A DNA stretch of 45,961 bases, from positions 1-45,961 of the forward strand of contig UQMU01000017.1 in the NCBI GenBank assembly GCA_900542305.1. The letters are read 5' to 3'. This DNA comes from an uncultured Collinsella sp. Its GTDB lineage: Bacteria > Actinomycetota > Coriobacteriia > Coriobacteriales > Coriobacteriaceae. The notes under the pieces were generated by a model. The model worked only from the letters and a program-made list of their open reading frames with translations, was not told the origin of the DNA and ran no database searches. The translations under genes and the position numbers were made by a program. Shown in pieces: positions 17,896 to 26,431 of the stretch; positions within the stretch are counted from its first letter, which is position 1; every line of letters begins with the position of its first letter.

Positions 17896-18647
17896 AGAAG
17901 GCGTCCATCTTTTGAGATGCTGAACTCGAAGGACGATGCGTCTGCTCGCCAAACGGTTTTTGAATAGTGGAGCGGCATCTCATCGCAGGCATATGTGACG
18001 TGCTCGACAACGCTCACGGGGGCTCCAACGATATAACCGAGAAGGCTTGCTTCTTGGAGCCCCGCTATTCCTGCGGTGATTTTGAGCTTCTCAATACCGG
18101 TTGCGATGCTGTAATGGTTGGCGATCAGGTCGAAAAGACTGGCATTGTCTGTGAGAAGCTCCAGCAGTCCGGGTAGAGTGCTCTGCGTTGCATAAACGGT
18201 GTCGATGGCGCAGGGGGCATTTTCGATATAAACCAAGCGCGCAACTCGTTGCACTACGGTTCCGTTGTCAATTTTGAGCTCCCGTGCAATGTGGGCATCA
18301 GCCTTGATTAAGCCTGTTTCCAAGATGGACTTGGTTGTTTTATCGCCGTATTGGGGGTCGGCGCTCAAATTGAAAATGGTGCTTGTTCCTCGTTTCAGGG
18401 TGAGCTTCGATGGGTTTACGAATGTTCCCTTGCCTCGCAGGCGGTAGAGCAAGCTTTGGTCAATGAGATTCTGTACGGCGCGTCTTACGGTGATCCTGCT
18501 TACTTTGTATTGCTTGCAAAGCTCGGTTTCGGTGGGAATCTGACTGCCGCCGGGGAGTTCGCCAGAAACTATTTTCTTGAGGATGTCGTTTTCAACGGTC
18601 TGATAGAGAAGTTCTGGCTGAGTGAACTCGTCTTTTGCTGCAGGCAT
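17892..18647 (-). CDS. GntR-family (HutC-type) regulator with UTRA domain
   Basis: A probable sugar-phosphate-responsive transcription factor for the convergent PTS operon. Of 251 residues, about 10-75 form the winged helix: LPGGSQIPTETELCKQYKVS then RITVRRAVQNLIDQSLLYRLRGKGTF, the GntR signature. The rest fits a UTRA ligand-binding domain (about 95-240), common in HutC-type regulators of PTS genes. ATG 18647 is chosen because AAGGGA lies eight bases before it; the longer frame starts at 18695. The esterase gene is divergent and starts 124 bases away. It shares the lower GC of the PTS block. Confidence 0.9.
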   Translation of the reverse strand: MPAAKDEFTQPELLYQTVENDILKKIVSGELPGGSQIPTETELCKQYKVSRITVRRAVQNLIDQSLLYRLRGKGTFVNPSKLTLKRGTSTIFNLSADPQYGDKTTKSILETGLIKADAHIARELKIDNGTVVQRVARLVYIENAPCAIDTVYATQSTLPGLLELLTDNASLFDLIANHYSIATGIEKLKITAGIAGLQEASLLGYIVGAPVSVVEHVTYACDEMPLHYSKTVWRADASSFEFSISKDGRLL

Positions 18648-18771
18648 GGTGGATCCCTTGGTTTTCAGTTTCTTTAGTACATAGATATACGACAACTGAG
18701 GACATCATAAGCCGTTATCTCAAAAGTTATGGAAATATCGATTTGGCGTTATTGCCGAGAGGGGATTTAAG

Positions 18772-19839
18772 ATGGGTAGACAATACGACGAGGCGTTGAT
18801 TGGTGCCATTTCCAGTCGCTCGTTTATAACCGAGAAGAGAGGGCTCGAGGTTCAAATTCGTCCGGTTCCTGATGATGAAAGAGAGCATGTGCTTGACCCA
18901 CGAATTCTCGAGGTATCCCGCAAGAAGATGCGGAATGTTAGCATGTCTCCGAGCTGGACGAGCCTTATTGGAATGCGTCATCGCCCGGATAAGCCGACAT
19001 ACCGCCTACTCGATGGTGAGGTTCAGCGCGATGAGATCCTCATGGAGGCGGCCGATCGCTATATAGATTTATTCGTCTGGACGCCACCAAATCATAAGGA
19101 GGCAAGTCCGGCGCTTGTTTACCTGCACGGCGGCGCGTTTATGGCGGGGAATGTTCTGCAATTTGAACATCAGCTCGAGTTCATCGCCGAAAAGTCTGGT
19201 GCAGTGGTGGTTTATCCGGAATACCGCTTGGCGCCGGAGACGGCATTTCCGGGGCAGATCGAGGATTGCGTTCTTGCTCTTGATTATGTGCGCGAGCATG
19301 CCGCGGATCTCGGAATCGATCCTCATAAAATAATGGTCGCCGGCGACTCCGCGGGAGGAAGCCTTACTAATGCGTGTGTTCAGCTCAGGGGTGCTGGAGC
19401 TGTAGCCCATGCCTTCGAAATCTATCCTGAAGTCGACCTTGCGGGCGAACAGGGCGAGGGATATGAGGATTTTCCTGCGATAGCCGATCAGGAGGACGTT
19501 GCGCGTTTTCGCATCGACCATCTTCGCGATTCGGACGGTCCGATGGTCGAACTTTGCGCACACGGAAAAATGTCTCCTCATGACCCGTTGATTTCTGCGC
19601 TAATGCTTGAGGACTGCACTGATTTCTCCCCGGTGACTATCGTGACATCCGAATACGATCCGCTTCGTATCCCCGATGAAAAATGGGCCACAAAATTACG
19701 GTCTTCAGGAATCGATGTTGAGGTCATCGAATATGCCGGGTGTGACCATGGTTTTTTCGATCATTTTGGCGTGTACCCGCAATCGGAAGACGTGTGTTTG
19801 TTGATGGCCGAGAAGCTTAAAGAAATGGCTGCACAATAA
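18772..19839 (+). CDS. Alpha/beta hydrolase, HSL-type esterase
   Basis: A probable carboxylesterase of the hormone-sensitive-lipase group. The 355 residues include the oxyanion-hole motif HGGAF (119-123), nucleophile Ser193 in GDSAGGS, Asp296 in EYDPL and His326 in CDHGF, in that order, a complete catalytic triad. No signal peptide, so it is probably cytoplasmic. GAGAGGGG lies nine bases before the ATG. It is divergent from the GntR gene and lies at the end of the PTS block, so it may act on a modified sugar or glycoside carried by the PTS, but that is an inference. A terminator follows at 19918. Confidence 0.88.
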   Translation: MGRQYDEALIGAISSRSFITEKRGLEVQIRPVPDDEREHVLDPRILEVSRKKMRNVSMSPSWTSLIGMRHRPDKPTYRLLDGEVQRDEILMEAADRYIDLFVWTPPNHKEASPALVYLHGGAFMAGNVLQFEHQLEFIAEKSGAVVVYPEYRLAPETAFPGQIEDCVLALDYVREHAADLGIDPHKIMVAGDSAGGSLTNACVQLRGAGAVAHAFEIYPEVDLAGEQGEGYEDFPAIADQEDVARFRIDHLRDSDGPMVELCAHGKMSPHDPLISALMLEDCTDFSPVTIVTSEYDPLRIPDEKWATKLRSSGIDVEVIEYAGCDHGFFDHFGVYPQSEDVCLLMAEKLKEMAAQ

Positions 19840-19917
19840 CGTCTCTCGGCGATAAGGGACTGAAGTCGCCTGTGTTTCTGCGTTTGTGGTTCTCGGTCTG
19901 ATTATAAAAATGAGGCT

Positions 19918-19956
19918 TGCTCCTTGCCCGAGTGGGTGGGGAGCAGTTTGTTTTTT
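19918..19956 (+). terminator. Terminator after the esterase gene
   Basis: TGCTCC (19918-19923) and GCCC pair with GGGT and GGAGCA (19940-19945), followed by GTTTGTTTTTT. Confidence 0.75.
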
Positions 19957-20132
19957 GTAGCGATGCGAGGCGAATGCCGCGTGCTTTAGATTGCCATTTT
20001 GCTTCGCTGTATACCACTTGACGTAATAAAAGAGGCAAGGGCGGTGCGAGGGCCAACAGTCATTCTAAGCTCGGATTCGTATCCTAAAAGGTTGTTTCTG
20101 TTGCGCGGCACAATATAGCAAAAAAGAATGAT

Positions 20133-20160
20133 AAAATGAATTCGAAAAAGAATTCATTTT
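20133..20160. promoter_or_regulatory. Probable operator of the toxin-antitoxin operon
   Basis: AAAATGAATTC (20133-20143) and GAATTCATTTT (20150-20160) are perfect inverted repeats with a six-base spacer, 13 bases before the antitoxin ATG. Antitoxins of this kind usually repress their own operon by binding such a site. Confidence 0.65.
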
Positions 20161-20172
20161 TAGGAGGTATGT

Positions 20173-20493
20173 ATGCCTGCCTTGCAGATGCTCGACAACC
20201 TTGTTCCAATTAGCGATTTCAGCCACGGTAAGGGCTCGGCTGCCTTTTCGAAGGTTGGGGACGACAATCCTGTTGTGGTCCTCAAACACAACAAGCCAGC
20301 ATTTGTGATTGTGACACCCGATGAATACAGGGAAGCGAAGCAAGCGGAGGAGGACCTCGCCTTGTTAACGTTGGCGCTTAAGAGAGTGGCTGCGACAGGT
20401 GACGATGCGCTTGTTTCCCTGTCTGATGTTATGGAAGAGCTGGGTGTGAGCCAGGACGAACTCGATCAGATGGATGAGGTCGAGTTTGAATGA
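20173..20493 (+). CDS. RelB/Phd-type antitoxin
   Basis: The 106-residue protein fits the Phd/RelB antitoxins that bind and neutralise the toxin from the following gene and repress the operon. The middle, NPVVVLKHNKPAFVIVTPDEY, contains the YefM/Phd-like segment (PVVVLKHNKPAFVIV). The C-terminal 40 residues are acidic and would wrap the toxin. AGGAGG precedes the ATG and an operator-like inverted repeat lies just upstream. The stop overlaps the toxin start (ATGA), usual in such pairs. Low GC suggests acquisition by transfer. Confidence 0.85.
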   Translation: MPALQMLDNLVPISDFSHGKGSAAFSKVGDDNPVVVLKHNKPAFVIVTPDEYREAKQAEEDLALLTLALKRVAATGDDALVSLSDVMEELGVSQDELDQMDEVEFE

Positions 20494-20840
20494 GTGGGTA
20501 CGAAGTCGCTTTCTACCCAGATGCTCTCAAGGATATTAAGCGTCTGGACGGCTCCCAACGAAAGATTGTCCTTAAGGCTATAGAAAAAATCAGAACGAAC
20601 CCATTGCCGCAGAACGAGGGTGGATTTGGCAAGCCTCTTGGAAACAAGGCGGGTACGGATTTGACTGGCTTTATGAAAATCAAGCTCAGGGGAAGTGGCA
20701 TTCGAATCGTGTACCGTCTCATCAGAATTAAAGAAAAAATGGCCATCGTAGTGGTAGGCGCTCGCGAAGACATGGAAGTCTACCGAACTGCTCAGAGACG
20801 AACACTCGATTTCGAGAAATGGGCGGAAGAGAATATCTAG
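20490..20840 (+). CDS. RelE/ParE-family toxin
   Basis: The 116-residue protein has the RelE/ParE fold signals: YEVAFYPDALKDIKRLD at the N terminus, GSQRKIVLKAIEKIRTNPLP, LTGFMKIKLRGSGIRIVYRL, and VVVGAREDMEVYRTAQRR near the end. RelE members cut mRNA at the ribosome and ParE members poison gyrase; RIVYRL and the basic C-terminal tail favour the RelE side, but this is not certain. It overlaps the antitoxin by four bases, and a strong terminator follows the pair at 20876. Confidence 0.85.
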   Translation: MSGYEVAFYPDALKDIKRLDGSQRKIVLKAIEKIRTNPLPQNEGGFGKPLGNKAGTDLTGFMKIKLRGSGIRIVYRLIRIKEKMAIVVVGAREDMEVYRTAQRRTLDFEKWAEENI

Positions 20841-20875
20841 CTTTAACGATGAACGACGAGTGAGCGTTGGTGGGG

Positions 20876-20905
20876 CCCTGACGAATTAGATTCGTCAGGG
20901 TTTTT
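20876..20905 (+). terminator. Terminator of the toxin-antitoxin operon
   Basis: CCCTGACGAA (20876-20885) pairs perfectly with TTCGTCAGGG (20891-20900) and runs into TTTTT. Confidence 0.9.
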
Positions 20906-21176
20906 CGCTGAACCAATTGCCTTCAGTCTCCGTTGACCTTTCCTTCCAATTCATCAGCCAACGTACGTCATGGCAATTCCCGGTAGGTCGCAGGGCGCTT
21001 CGCGGGCGGGCCAGGCTTTATCTGAACGACTTTGCGAAGCAACCGGAGTGAAGATAAAGCCTGGCCCGCCCGCGAAGCGCCACAAAGACCGCAGGGACGG
21101 GAGCAGCTATACTACTCTCAGTAGTTAAGGGTCGCGGATCCGCCGCGTCGCCGCTCTCAACAGGAGGTCTTTGTTT
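20906..21176. other. Intergenic region before purE
   Basis: No gene is seen. It holds the long inverted repeat at 20994-21081 and a -10-like TATACT (21108-21113) about 60 bases before purE, with no clear -35. I see no purine riboswitch. Confidence 0.5.
20994..21081. repeat. Perfect 30-bp inverted repeat before purE (family C)
   Basis: 20994-21023 is exactly complementary to 21052-21081; arms begin GGCGCTTCGCGGGCGGGCC. The 28-base loop, read on the minus strand, is TCACTC-N15-GTCGTTC, close to the loops at 15531-15613 and 35815-35920. The arms are unrelated to the other two copies. Confidence 0.9.
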
Positions 21177-21641
21177 ATGGCAGATCAAAAGCCGGTCGTC
21201 GGGATCATCATGGGTTCCAAGTCCGATCTGGGCGTTATGGAAGGCTGCACCGCCGAGCTCGAGGCGCTTGGTGTGCCCTATGAGCTCGTCATTGCGAGCG
21301 CACACCGCACGCCGGCGAAGGTCCACGAGTGGGCCTCGACTGCCGCCGATCGCGGTATCAAAGTGATTATCGCCGCCGCCGGCAAGGCCGCTCACCTGGG
21401 TGGTGTCGTGGCTGCGTTTACGCCGCTGCCGGTCATCGGCGTGCCTATGAAGACGAGTGACCTGGGCGGCATGGATTCGCTGCTGTCGATGGTGCAGATG
21501 CCTTCGGGCGTGCCCGTGGCCTGCGTTGCCATCAACGGCGCCAAGAACGCCGCCATCTACGCCACGCAGATTCTGGGCGCTTGCGACCCCGAGTACCGCA
21601 AGGTTATCGAGAAGATGAAGCAGGAGATGGCCGACGCCTAG
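21177..21641 (+). CDS. purE: N5-carboxyaminoimidazole ribonucleotide mutase
   Basis: PurE moves the carboxylate in N5-CAIR to give CAIR, a step of purine synthesis. The 154 residues show GSKSDLGVM near the start, SAHRTPAKV with the catalytic His, and AAGKAAHLGGVVAAFTPLPV, the class I signature. ATG 21177 has AGGAGG nine bases before it; TTG 21171 is three bases from the same site and less likely. purK is not in this window, so the class I assignment rests on sequence alone. The sortase gene follows after 35 bases. Confidence 0.95.
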   Translation: MADQKPVVGIIMGSKSDLGVMEGCTAELEALGVPYELVIASAHRTPAKVHEWASTAADRGIKVIIAAAGKAAHLGGVVAAFTPLPVIGVPMKTSDLGGMDSLLSMVQMPSGVPVACVAINGAKNAAIYATQILGACDPEYRKVIEKMKQEMADA

Positions 21642-21676
21642 GCGTTCCGCCGTTTCACCGCAGTATAAGGAGAGCC

Positions 21677-22675
21677 ATGTCCGACTATCAGGGAAAACGA
21701 TTCAAGGCTTCTCAGATTCCCGATCCGTCGAAGCCGGGTGCTGCCCATGCGGCACAGCAGGGTCGGACATCCTCTCCTCAGCAGCCGCGCGCGCCGCGCC
21801 CCGTGACGCCGGCGACGCATCGTCGACAGGACGCGCCAGCCGCATATCGACCTTCATCTTATAGCAACGCTAAGAAGCCGCCCCGGTCTTCATCGCATGC
21901 CGCGCCGTCGGATTACACCGAGCCGCCGCGCAAAAAGCGCCGCTCCATTATTCCCATTCTGCTCATCATCATCGGCATCGGCCTGATTGTCGCCGCCGCT
22001 GCCATCTTTATCAACGCGCAGATTGGCTATAAGCAGGCAAGCGATTCGTACCAGAAAATCGAGAAGCAATATGTAAGCGATAAGGACGCCAGCGGCGTGC
22101 CGATTATTGACTTCGATGCACTTGCTCAGACAAACTCCGAGATTGTGGGTTGGATTTACGCGCCGGGAACCAACATCAACTATCCCGTGGTGCAGACCAA
22201 TAACAACTCCAAATACCTCAACACGCTGTTTGACGGTACGTCCAATGCATCGGGTGCGATCTTCTTGGACAGCGACGATACCGCGCCAGGAATGGTTGAC
22301 CAGCAGACTACGATCTATGGTCACCACATGAACGACGGATCGATGTTCAATGTGATCTCGGACACGACCGATCAGGCGACGTTCGACAGCATAGAGTACG
22401 TGTATTACATCACGCGCGACGCCACCTATAAACTGCGACCACTGGCGACCAAAGTTGTCGAGGACACGTATGCCAAGGCGCGCACGCCCAATTTTGAGGG
22501 CGATGACGGGCTCAAGAACTACCTGTCCGAGATGCTCGACGGTGCCTCTGCCGTGGCGAGCGATGCCACCGATCGTGCCGCTTCGGCAACCAAGGTCGTG
22601 ACGCTTGTGACCTGTCGTTCGTTATCGCTGAGCAACACGCGTGCTGTCATGGTGCTCACGCCGGTCGAGGAATAG
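21677..22675 (+). CDS. Class B sortase
   Basis: Sortases join surface proteins to the cell wall or to each other. The 332-residue protein has a proline- and serine-rich basic N-terminal part (1-90), one membrane helix IPILLIIIGIGLIVAAAAIF at about 95, then the extracellular catalytic domain. His217 in YGHHMND, Cys313 in TLVTC and Arg322 in NTRAVM form the catalytic set; YGHHM with GSMF is typical of class B. ATG 21677, with AAGGAGAG upstream, replaces the longer frame that begins inside purE. Class B enzymes usually handle NPQTN-type or pilin-like sites; the substrates here are unknown. Confidence 0.88.
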   Translation: MSDYQGKRFKASQIPDPSKPGAAHAAQQGRTSSPQQPRAPRPVTPATHRRQDAPAAYRPSSYSNAKKPPRSSSHAAPSDYTEPPRKKRRSIIPILLIIIGIGLIVAAAAIFINAQIGYKQASDSYQKIEKQYVSDKDASGVPIIDFDALAQTNSEIVGWIYAPGTNINYPVVQTNNNSKYLNTLFDGTSNASGAIFLDSDDTAPGMVDQQTTIYGHHMNDGSMFNVISDTTDQATFDSIEYVYYITRDATYKLRPLATKVVEDTYAKARTPNFEGDDGLKNYLSEMLDGASAVASDATDRAASATKVVTLVTCRSLSLSNTRAVMVLTPVEE

Positions 22676-22711
22676 ATTATGGGCTACTCAATGACGGTGA
22701 AAGGAGAAATG

Positions 22712-23128
22712 ATGCTTGAGAACGGCAAATCGATGCCTTCGGTTGATGCTTGGCTGCGCGAAGCCAAGGCCGATGTTTCGGCGGCTGATTGTGGGATGTA
22801 CCTGACACACAACGGCGTGGTGCGCGCGACGCCCAAGGCCGAAGTGCGCGGAGTCGAGACCGATGGCGTGGCGCCAGGCCACAAGGTGGGCGGCATGGTG
22901 TTTGGCTTCGATGCCGAAAAGGTGCAGGCCGCTATCGAGGCGACGCGCACGATGCCGGGTATCGGCTATGTGCGCGTGTGGCTGGCGAGCGGCGAGCTTA
23001 CCGTGGGCGACGACATCATGCTCGTGCTCATTGGCGGAGACATTCGCCCGCATGTGGTCGATGCGCTGCAGTCGCTCGTCGGCACCATCAAGAACGAGTG
23101 CGTGAGCGAGGTCGAGCGCGAGGCGTAA
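22712..23128 (+). CDS. MoaE-like protein, degenerate catalytic site
   Basis: MoaE is the large subunit of molybdopterin synthase. This 138-residue protein aligns with it along most of its length: HNGVVRA matches the GKVR region, ASGELTVGDDIMLVLIGGDI matches the GEL-GDEIV region, and ALQSLVGTIKNEC matches the last helix. The usual His-Arg is Ile-Arg, the first Lys is kept in TIKNE, and the second Lys is replaced. Activity is therefore doubtful. ATG 22712, five bases after AAGGAG, is chosen; ATG 22679 also opens the frame but lacks a clear site. No other molybdopterin gene is nearby. Confidence 0.55.
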   Translation: MLENGKSMPSVDAWLREAKADVSAADCGMYLTHNGVVRATPKAEVRGVETDGVAPGHKVGGMVFGFDAEKVQAAIEATRTMPGIGYVRVWLASGELTVGDDIMLVLIGGDIRPHVVDALQSLVGTIKNECVSEVEREA

Positions 23129-23161
23129 GGCCTCGTCGGCAATCCGAGTCTGTCTATAGCG

Positions 23162-23202
23162 AAAGCCCGCCGGCAGTTCATGTAGATCTGCCAGCGGGCT
23201 TT
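23162..23202. terminator. Bidirectional terminator
   Basis: AAAGCCCGCCGGCAG (23162-23176) pairs with CTGCCAGCGGGCTTT (23188-23202) with one mismatch, between the convergent MoaE-like gene and the 23235 gene. The T stretch is short on both sides. Confidence 0.65.
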
Positions 23203-23234
23203 GATGTGTTGGAGCTATTTTGCTCTGGCGTTTG

Positions 23235-24464
23235 CTACACGCGTGTGGCGTCCTTGGGGCTCATGGTCATACTCTGAAAACGGTTCTCCATATATTCGTT
23301 ATCGAAATGCTTGTCATAGAACTGTGCGACGGGAATATTTCGAACGGTTCCGTTGACGCGCTGATACCAATAGTCGAGCGATTGCAACGTCATGACGCCG
23401 TCGATCAACATGACGGCGGTCAGGATGACGGTAGCAGAGTAGCGGCGTTTCCATGGAATCATATTGATGAGCTTAAGCAGGCGCGGCAGCAAGACCTTGA
23501 TCCAGATGAGGCCACCCAGGCCCCACATGCAGGCAAACGGCGTGCATGTGCGTCCCCCGGTCAATACCGCGATGGGATCGGGCATGCCGAATAGCCTAAT
23601 GTGTGAATAGCTCCACGACACCACGCCAAATGAGGTCTGCATAAACCAGCCTACAAACACCTCGAAAGCGCCGCCGATCAGGGCACTTACCAGGAAAATG
23701 ATCAGAGGATTCTTTTTATAGAAGCGGTTGAGCGCCATGGTCATGAGCACCGCGCCAAATCCGTAGATGGGGCTAAAGGGGCCAAATAGCATACCGGCAC
23801 GGTCCTGATAGACGCCGGGATCGACGACGACCATATGCCAGACTTCCTCGAGAATGAGACCTAACACGCTGCAGACGAAGAATACCCAGAACAGGTTGAA
23901 GTAGTTGAGCTTGATGTAGCCCTCGCCGGTTTCGTCGCGGCCGAGCATCCCCTCGGCGGCGGCATCGCGGTCGAGCATCTCTTGCAGACGGCGCTGCAGT
24001 TCGCGCTCCTGGCGTAGCGTGGGGTCGACGGTGGCCGACAGCGCAATGAGGATGACAAGCTGGACGGCGGGGCGCAGCAGGAAGGGTCCGATGCCCTGGA
24101 GCATCACGTCAACTAAAAGCTCCACGACGGTAAATGCGATGAGGACGTAAGACAGGCGGGCGGCATTGCGCCGCTGGTCCTTGATGAGGTCCAGGCCAAA
24201 GACGATCAAGATGATCGCGCTTGCCGCCGAGAGCATAATGCCGGCGACGATAAGGCCAACCGCGACTAGGGTGTTATCACCGAGCTTAGCGGCGACGTTG
24301 CCGTTAATGAGTGCGGTGATGACCTGCCACATAAAGACGGCGACTGACGGGAGCGTGCCCACGCCAGATAGGGTGCACAGGACTGCGTAGACCTTGATGA
24401 TAAGGGGGATCTTCTTGGCCTCCGTGGTGCTGGGGACACTGGGGTCGAGTTGATTTCGATCCAT
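23235..24464 (-). CDS. Polytopic membrane protein, CmpB-like putative ABC permease family
   Basis: The 409-residue minus-strand protein has about nine to eleven hydrophobic helices. The C-terminal part fits the family of putative ABC transporter permeases related to CmpB (PF06541): it includes FFVCSVLGLILEEVWHMVV, GPFSPIYGFGAVL, and WKRRYSATVILTAVMLIDG. The N-terminal third (1-150) is an extra membrane domain. No ATPase gene accompanies it, and the family name comes from annotation, not from a shown transport function. AAAGGTAG precedes the ATG. It runs convergent to the MoaE-like gene. Confidence 0.75.
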   Translation of the reverse strand: MDRNQLDPSVPSTTEAKKIPLIIKVYAVLCTLSGVGTLPSVAVFMWQVITALINGNVAAKLGDNTLVAVGLIVAGIMLSAASAIILIVFGLDLIKDQRRNAARLSYVLIAFTVVELLVDVMLQGIGPFLLRPAVQLVILIALSATVDPTLRQERELQRRLQEMLDRDAAAEGMLGRDETGEGYIKLNYFNLFWVFFVCSVLGLILEEVWHMVVVDPGVYQDRAGMLFGPFSPIYGFGAVLMTMALNRFYKKNPLIIFLVSALIGGAFEVFVGWFMQTSFGVVSWSYSHIRLFGMPDPIAVLTGGRTCTPFACMWGLGGLIWIKVLLPRLLKLINMIPWKRRYSATVILTAVMLIDGVMTLQSLDYWYQRVNGTVRNIPVAQFYDKHFDNEYMENRFQSMTMSPKDATRV

Positions 24465-24760
24465 ACGCTACCTTTCTCGTCTTGTAGTAGCCTACAAGGA
24501 TACGCCGACGACCAGCTAAAAGACAGGACGAACGTCCCAATTGCAACAATGTAGCCCCTAGCGCGGGCGAGACACGGCGCACGGGAAGTCTTCGAGGCCG
24601 TTGCCCCTGAGAGTGGACTACCCAATAAAATGTTTGGTCGCAAAACGGATAATAAGCTCGGTGGGCTTTTAAAAAGCGCTGCTCATGCGCGGGGGAGCGC
24701 GTCGCGCCGTGCGTATAATAAGGCGGGTAACGCCAAAATACGAGGCTCTGAGGGGATGCC
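24465..24760. other. Intergenic region before purF
   Basis: Nearly 300 bases separate the two divergent genes. The purF side has a clear -10 box TATAAT (24714-24719) but no fitting -35. I see no riboswitch fold I can name and no open frame of interest. Confidence 0.4.
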
Positions 24761-26431
24761 ATGTCTCAAGAAACCATCCGCGCGGCCGAGCGTGCCGCGG
24801 GACAGGTGAACGCCATGTCGACGTATGATCCGGACTCTGACCAGCTGCATGAGGAATGCGGCGTTTTTGGTGTCTGGGCGCCCGATCGCGACGTGGCTCG
24901 ACTGACGTACTTTGGCCTGCGTGCACTGCAGCATCGCGGCCAAGAATCGGCGGGAATCGCCGTTGGTGACGGCGGTACGGTTATGGTCCGCAAGGATCTG
25001 GGCCTGCTCGACCGCGTGTTCTCCAATGCCGACTTGTCGACGCTCTCCGGTCAGCTGGCCGTGGGTCATGTGCGCTACGGCACCGCCGGCGCCAAGAGCT
25101 GGGAAGCCTCTCAGCCGCACCTCTCTACCATCAATAGCGTCATTATCGCGCTCGCGCACAACGGCACCCTCGTCAACACCGACGAGCTGCGTCGCCAGCT
25201 GATCGAGCTGGGCGTACCGTTCCTCTCCAACTCGGATTCCGAGGTCGCGACCAAACTCATCGGCTACTTTACTCAGCGTACTGGCCATCTGCGCGAGGGC
25301 ATTCGCAAGACCATGGAGCTCGTGCGCGGCGGCTACGCCATGACGCTCATCAACGAGCAGGCGCTCTACGCATTCCGCGATCCGCACGGCATTCGCCCGC
25401 TCGTGCTGGGCAAGCTGGTGGATGAGGGCCTGGACCAGGCCGATGCCGCATCCGTTTCGCAGCTGCCGTCGCAGGACGGCGCCGCGACGGTCGACGCCAC
25501 CACCCATGTCACGCGCGCCGGCGGCTGGGTCGTTGCCTCCGAGACCTGCGCGCTCGATATCGTGGGCGCCGAGTACGTCCGCGACGTCCGTCCCGGTGAG
25601 ATTTTGCGCATCAGCGCCGAGGGCCTTGTGTCCGAGCAGGGCGTGCCTGCCGCCGAAGAGCCTGCTAACTGCATTTTTGAGCAGGTCTACTTTGCTCGCC
25701 CCGATTCCATCATGAACGGCAAGAGCGTCTACGCCTGCCGTTATGACATGGGTCGTCAGCTGGCACATGAGGAGCCCGTCGAGGCCGACCTGGTCATTGG
25801 CGTGCCCGACTCCGGCCTGCCGCCCGCGGAGGGCTATTCGCACGAGAGTGGCATTCCCTTTGGCGAGGGCCTCATCAAGAACCGCTATGTGGGCCGTACG
25901 TTTATCGAGCCTACGCAGGAGCTGCGTGCCATGGGCGTGCGTATGAAGCTCAACCCGCTGCGTGACAACATCGAGGGCAAGCGCCTGGTTGTCATCGACG
26001 ACTCCATCGTGCGCGGCACCACCATGGTGCAGCTCGTCAAGATGCTGCGCAACGCCGGCGCCAAGGAGATTCATATCCGCATCAACTCGCCCGAGGTCAT
26101 CTGGCCGTGCTTCTACGGTATCGATACCGACGTGCAGTCGCAGCTTATCAGCGCCAACAAGACGGTCGACGAGATTTGCGAGTATATCGGCGCCGATTCG
26201 CTGGCCTTCCTTTCGGTCGAGGGCCTGCTTAAGGTCATGCCCAAGGGCGGTTACTGCGATGCGTGCTTTACCGGCCGCTACCCCGTGGCGATTCCCGAGA
26301 GCTTTGGCCGCGACAAGTTCATGGAGGGCTTTAAGCCCCGCAACCTGGACAAGCCGCTGCACTTTGATGACGACGCCGTGGTCGAGAAATACGACGATCG
26401 CAGCTGGGAAGAGGAACACGGCGAGGCCTAA
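24761..26431 (+). CDS. purF: Amidophosphoribosyltransferase, Fe-S type
   Basis: PurF makes phosphoribosylamine from PRPP and glutamine, the committed step of purine synthesis. The class II amidotransferase begins at Cys33 in EECGVFGVW after a propeptide that must be removed. The PRPP loop is VVIDDSIVRGTT. Cys304, Cys450, Cys499 and Cys502 match the four ligands of the Bacillus-type 4Fe-4S cluster in order; the 146-residue gap between the first two and CxxC at the end agree. The first ATG (24761), with GAGGGG upstream, gives a 32-residue propeptide; ATG 24815 would shorten it to 14 residues. Confidence 0.95.
   Translation: MSQETIRAAERAAGQVNAMSTYDPDSDQLHEECGVFGVWAPDRDVARLTYFGLRALQHRGQESAGIAVGDGGTVMVRKDLGLLDRVFSNADLSTLSGQLAVGHVRYGTAGAKSWEASQPHLSTINSVIIALAHNGTLVNTDELRRQLIELGVPFLSNSDSEVATKLIGYFTQRTGHLREGIRKTMELVRGGYAMTLINEQALYAFRDPHGIRPLVLGKLVDEGLDQADAASVSQLPSQDGAATVDATTHVTRAGGWVVASETCALDIVGAEYVRDVRPGEILRISAEGLVSEQGVPAAEEPANCIFEQVYFARPDSIMNGKSVYACRYDMGRQLAHEEPVEADLVIGVPDSGLPPAEGYSHESGIPFGEGLIKNRYVGRTFIEPTQELRAMGVRMKLNPLRDNIEGKRLVVIDDSIVRGTTMVQLVKMLRNAGAKEIHIRINSPEVIWPCFYGIDTDVQSQLISANKTVDEICEYIGADSLAFLSVEGLLKVMPKGGYCDACFTGRYPVAIPESFGRDKFMEGFKPRNLDKPLHFDDDAVVEKYDDRSWEEEHGEA

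Larger units (their letters stand above)
19840..20172. other. Intergenic region before the toxin-antitoxin pair
   Basis: No gene is visible. It holds a terminator (19918-19956), an isolated half-site TGACGTAATA (20019-20028) matching the PTS palindrome, and the inverted repeat before the antitoxin. The GC content is lower than in core neighbours. Confidence 0.5.

Noticed and set aside
24465..24760. A possible purine or ZTP riboswitch before purF, also considered before purD and purE
   Set aside because: I could not find the conserved loops of either class in any of the three leaders.
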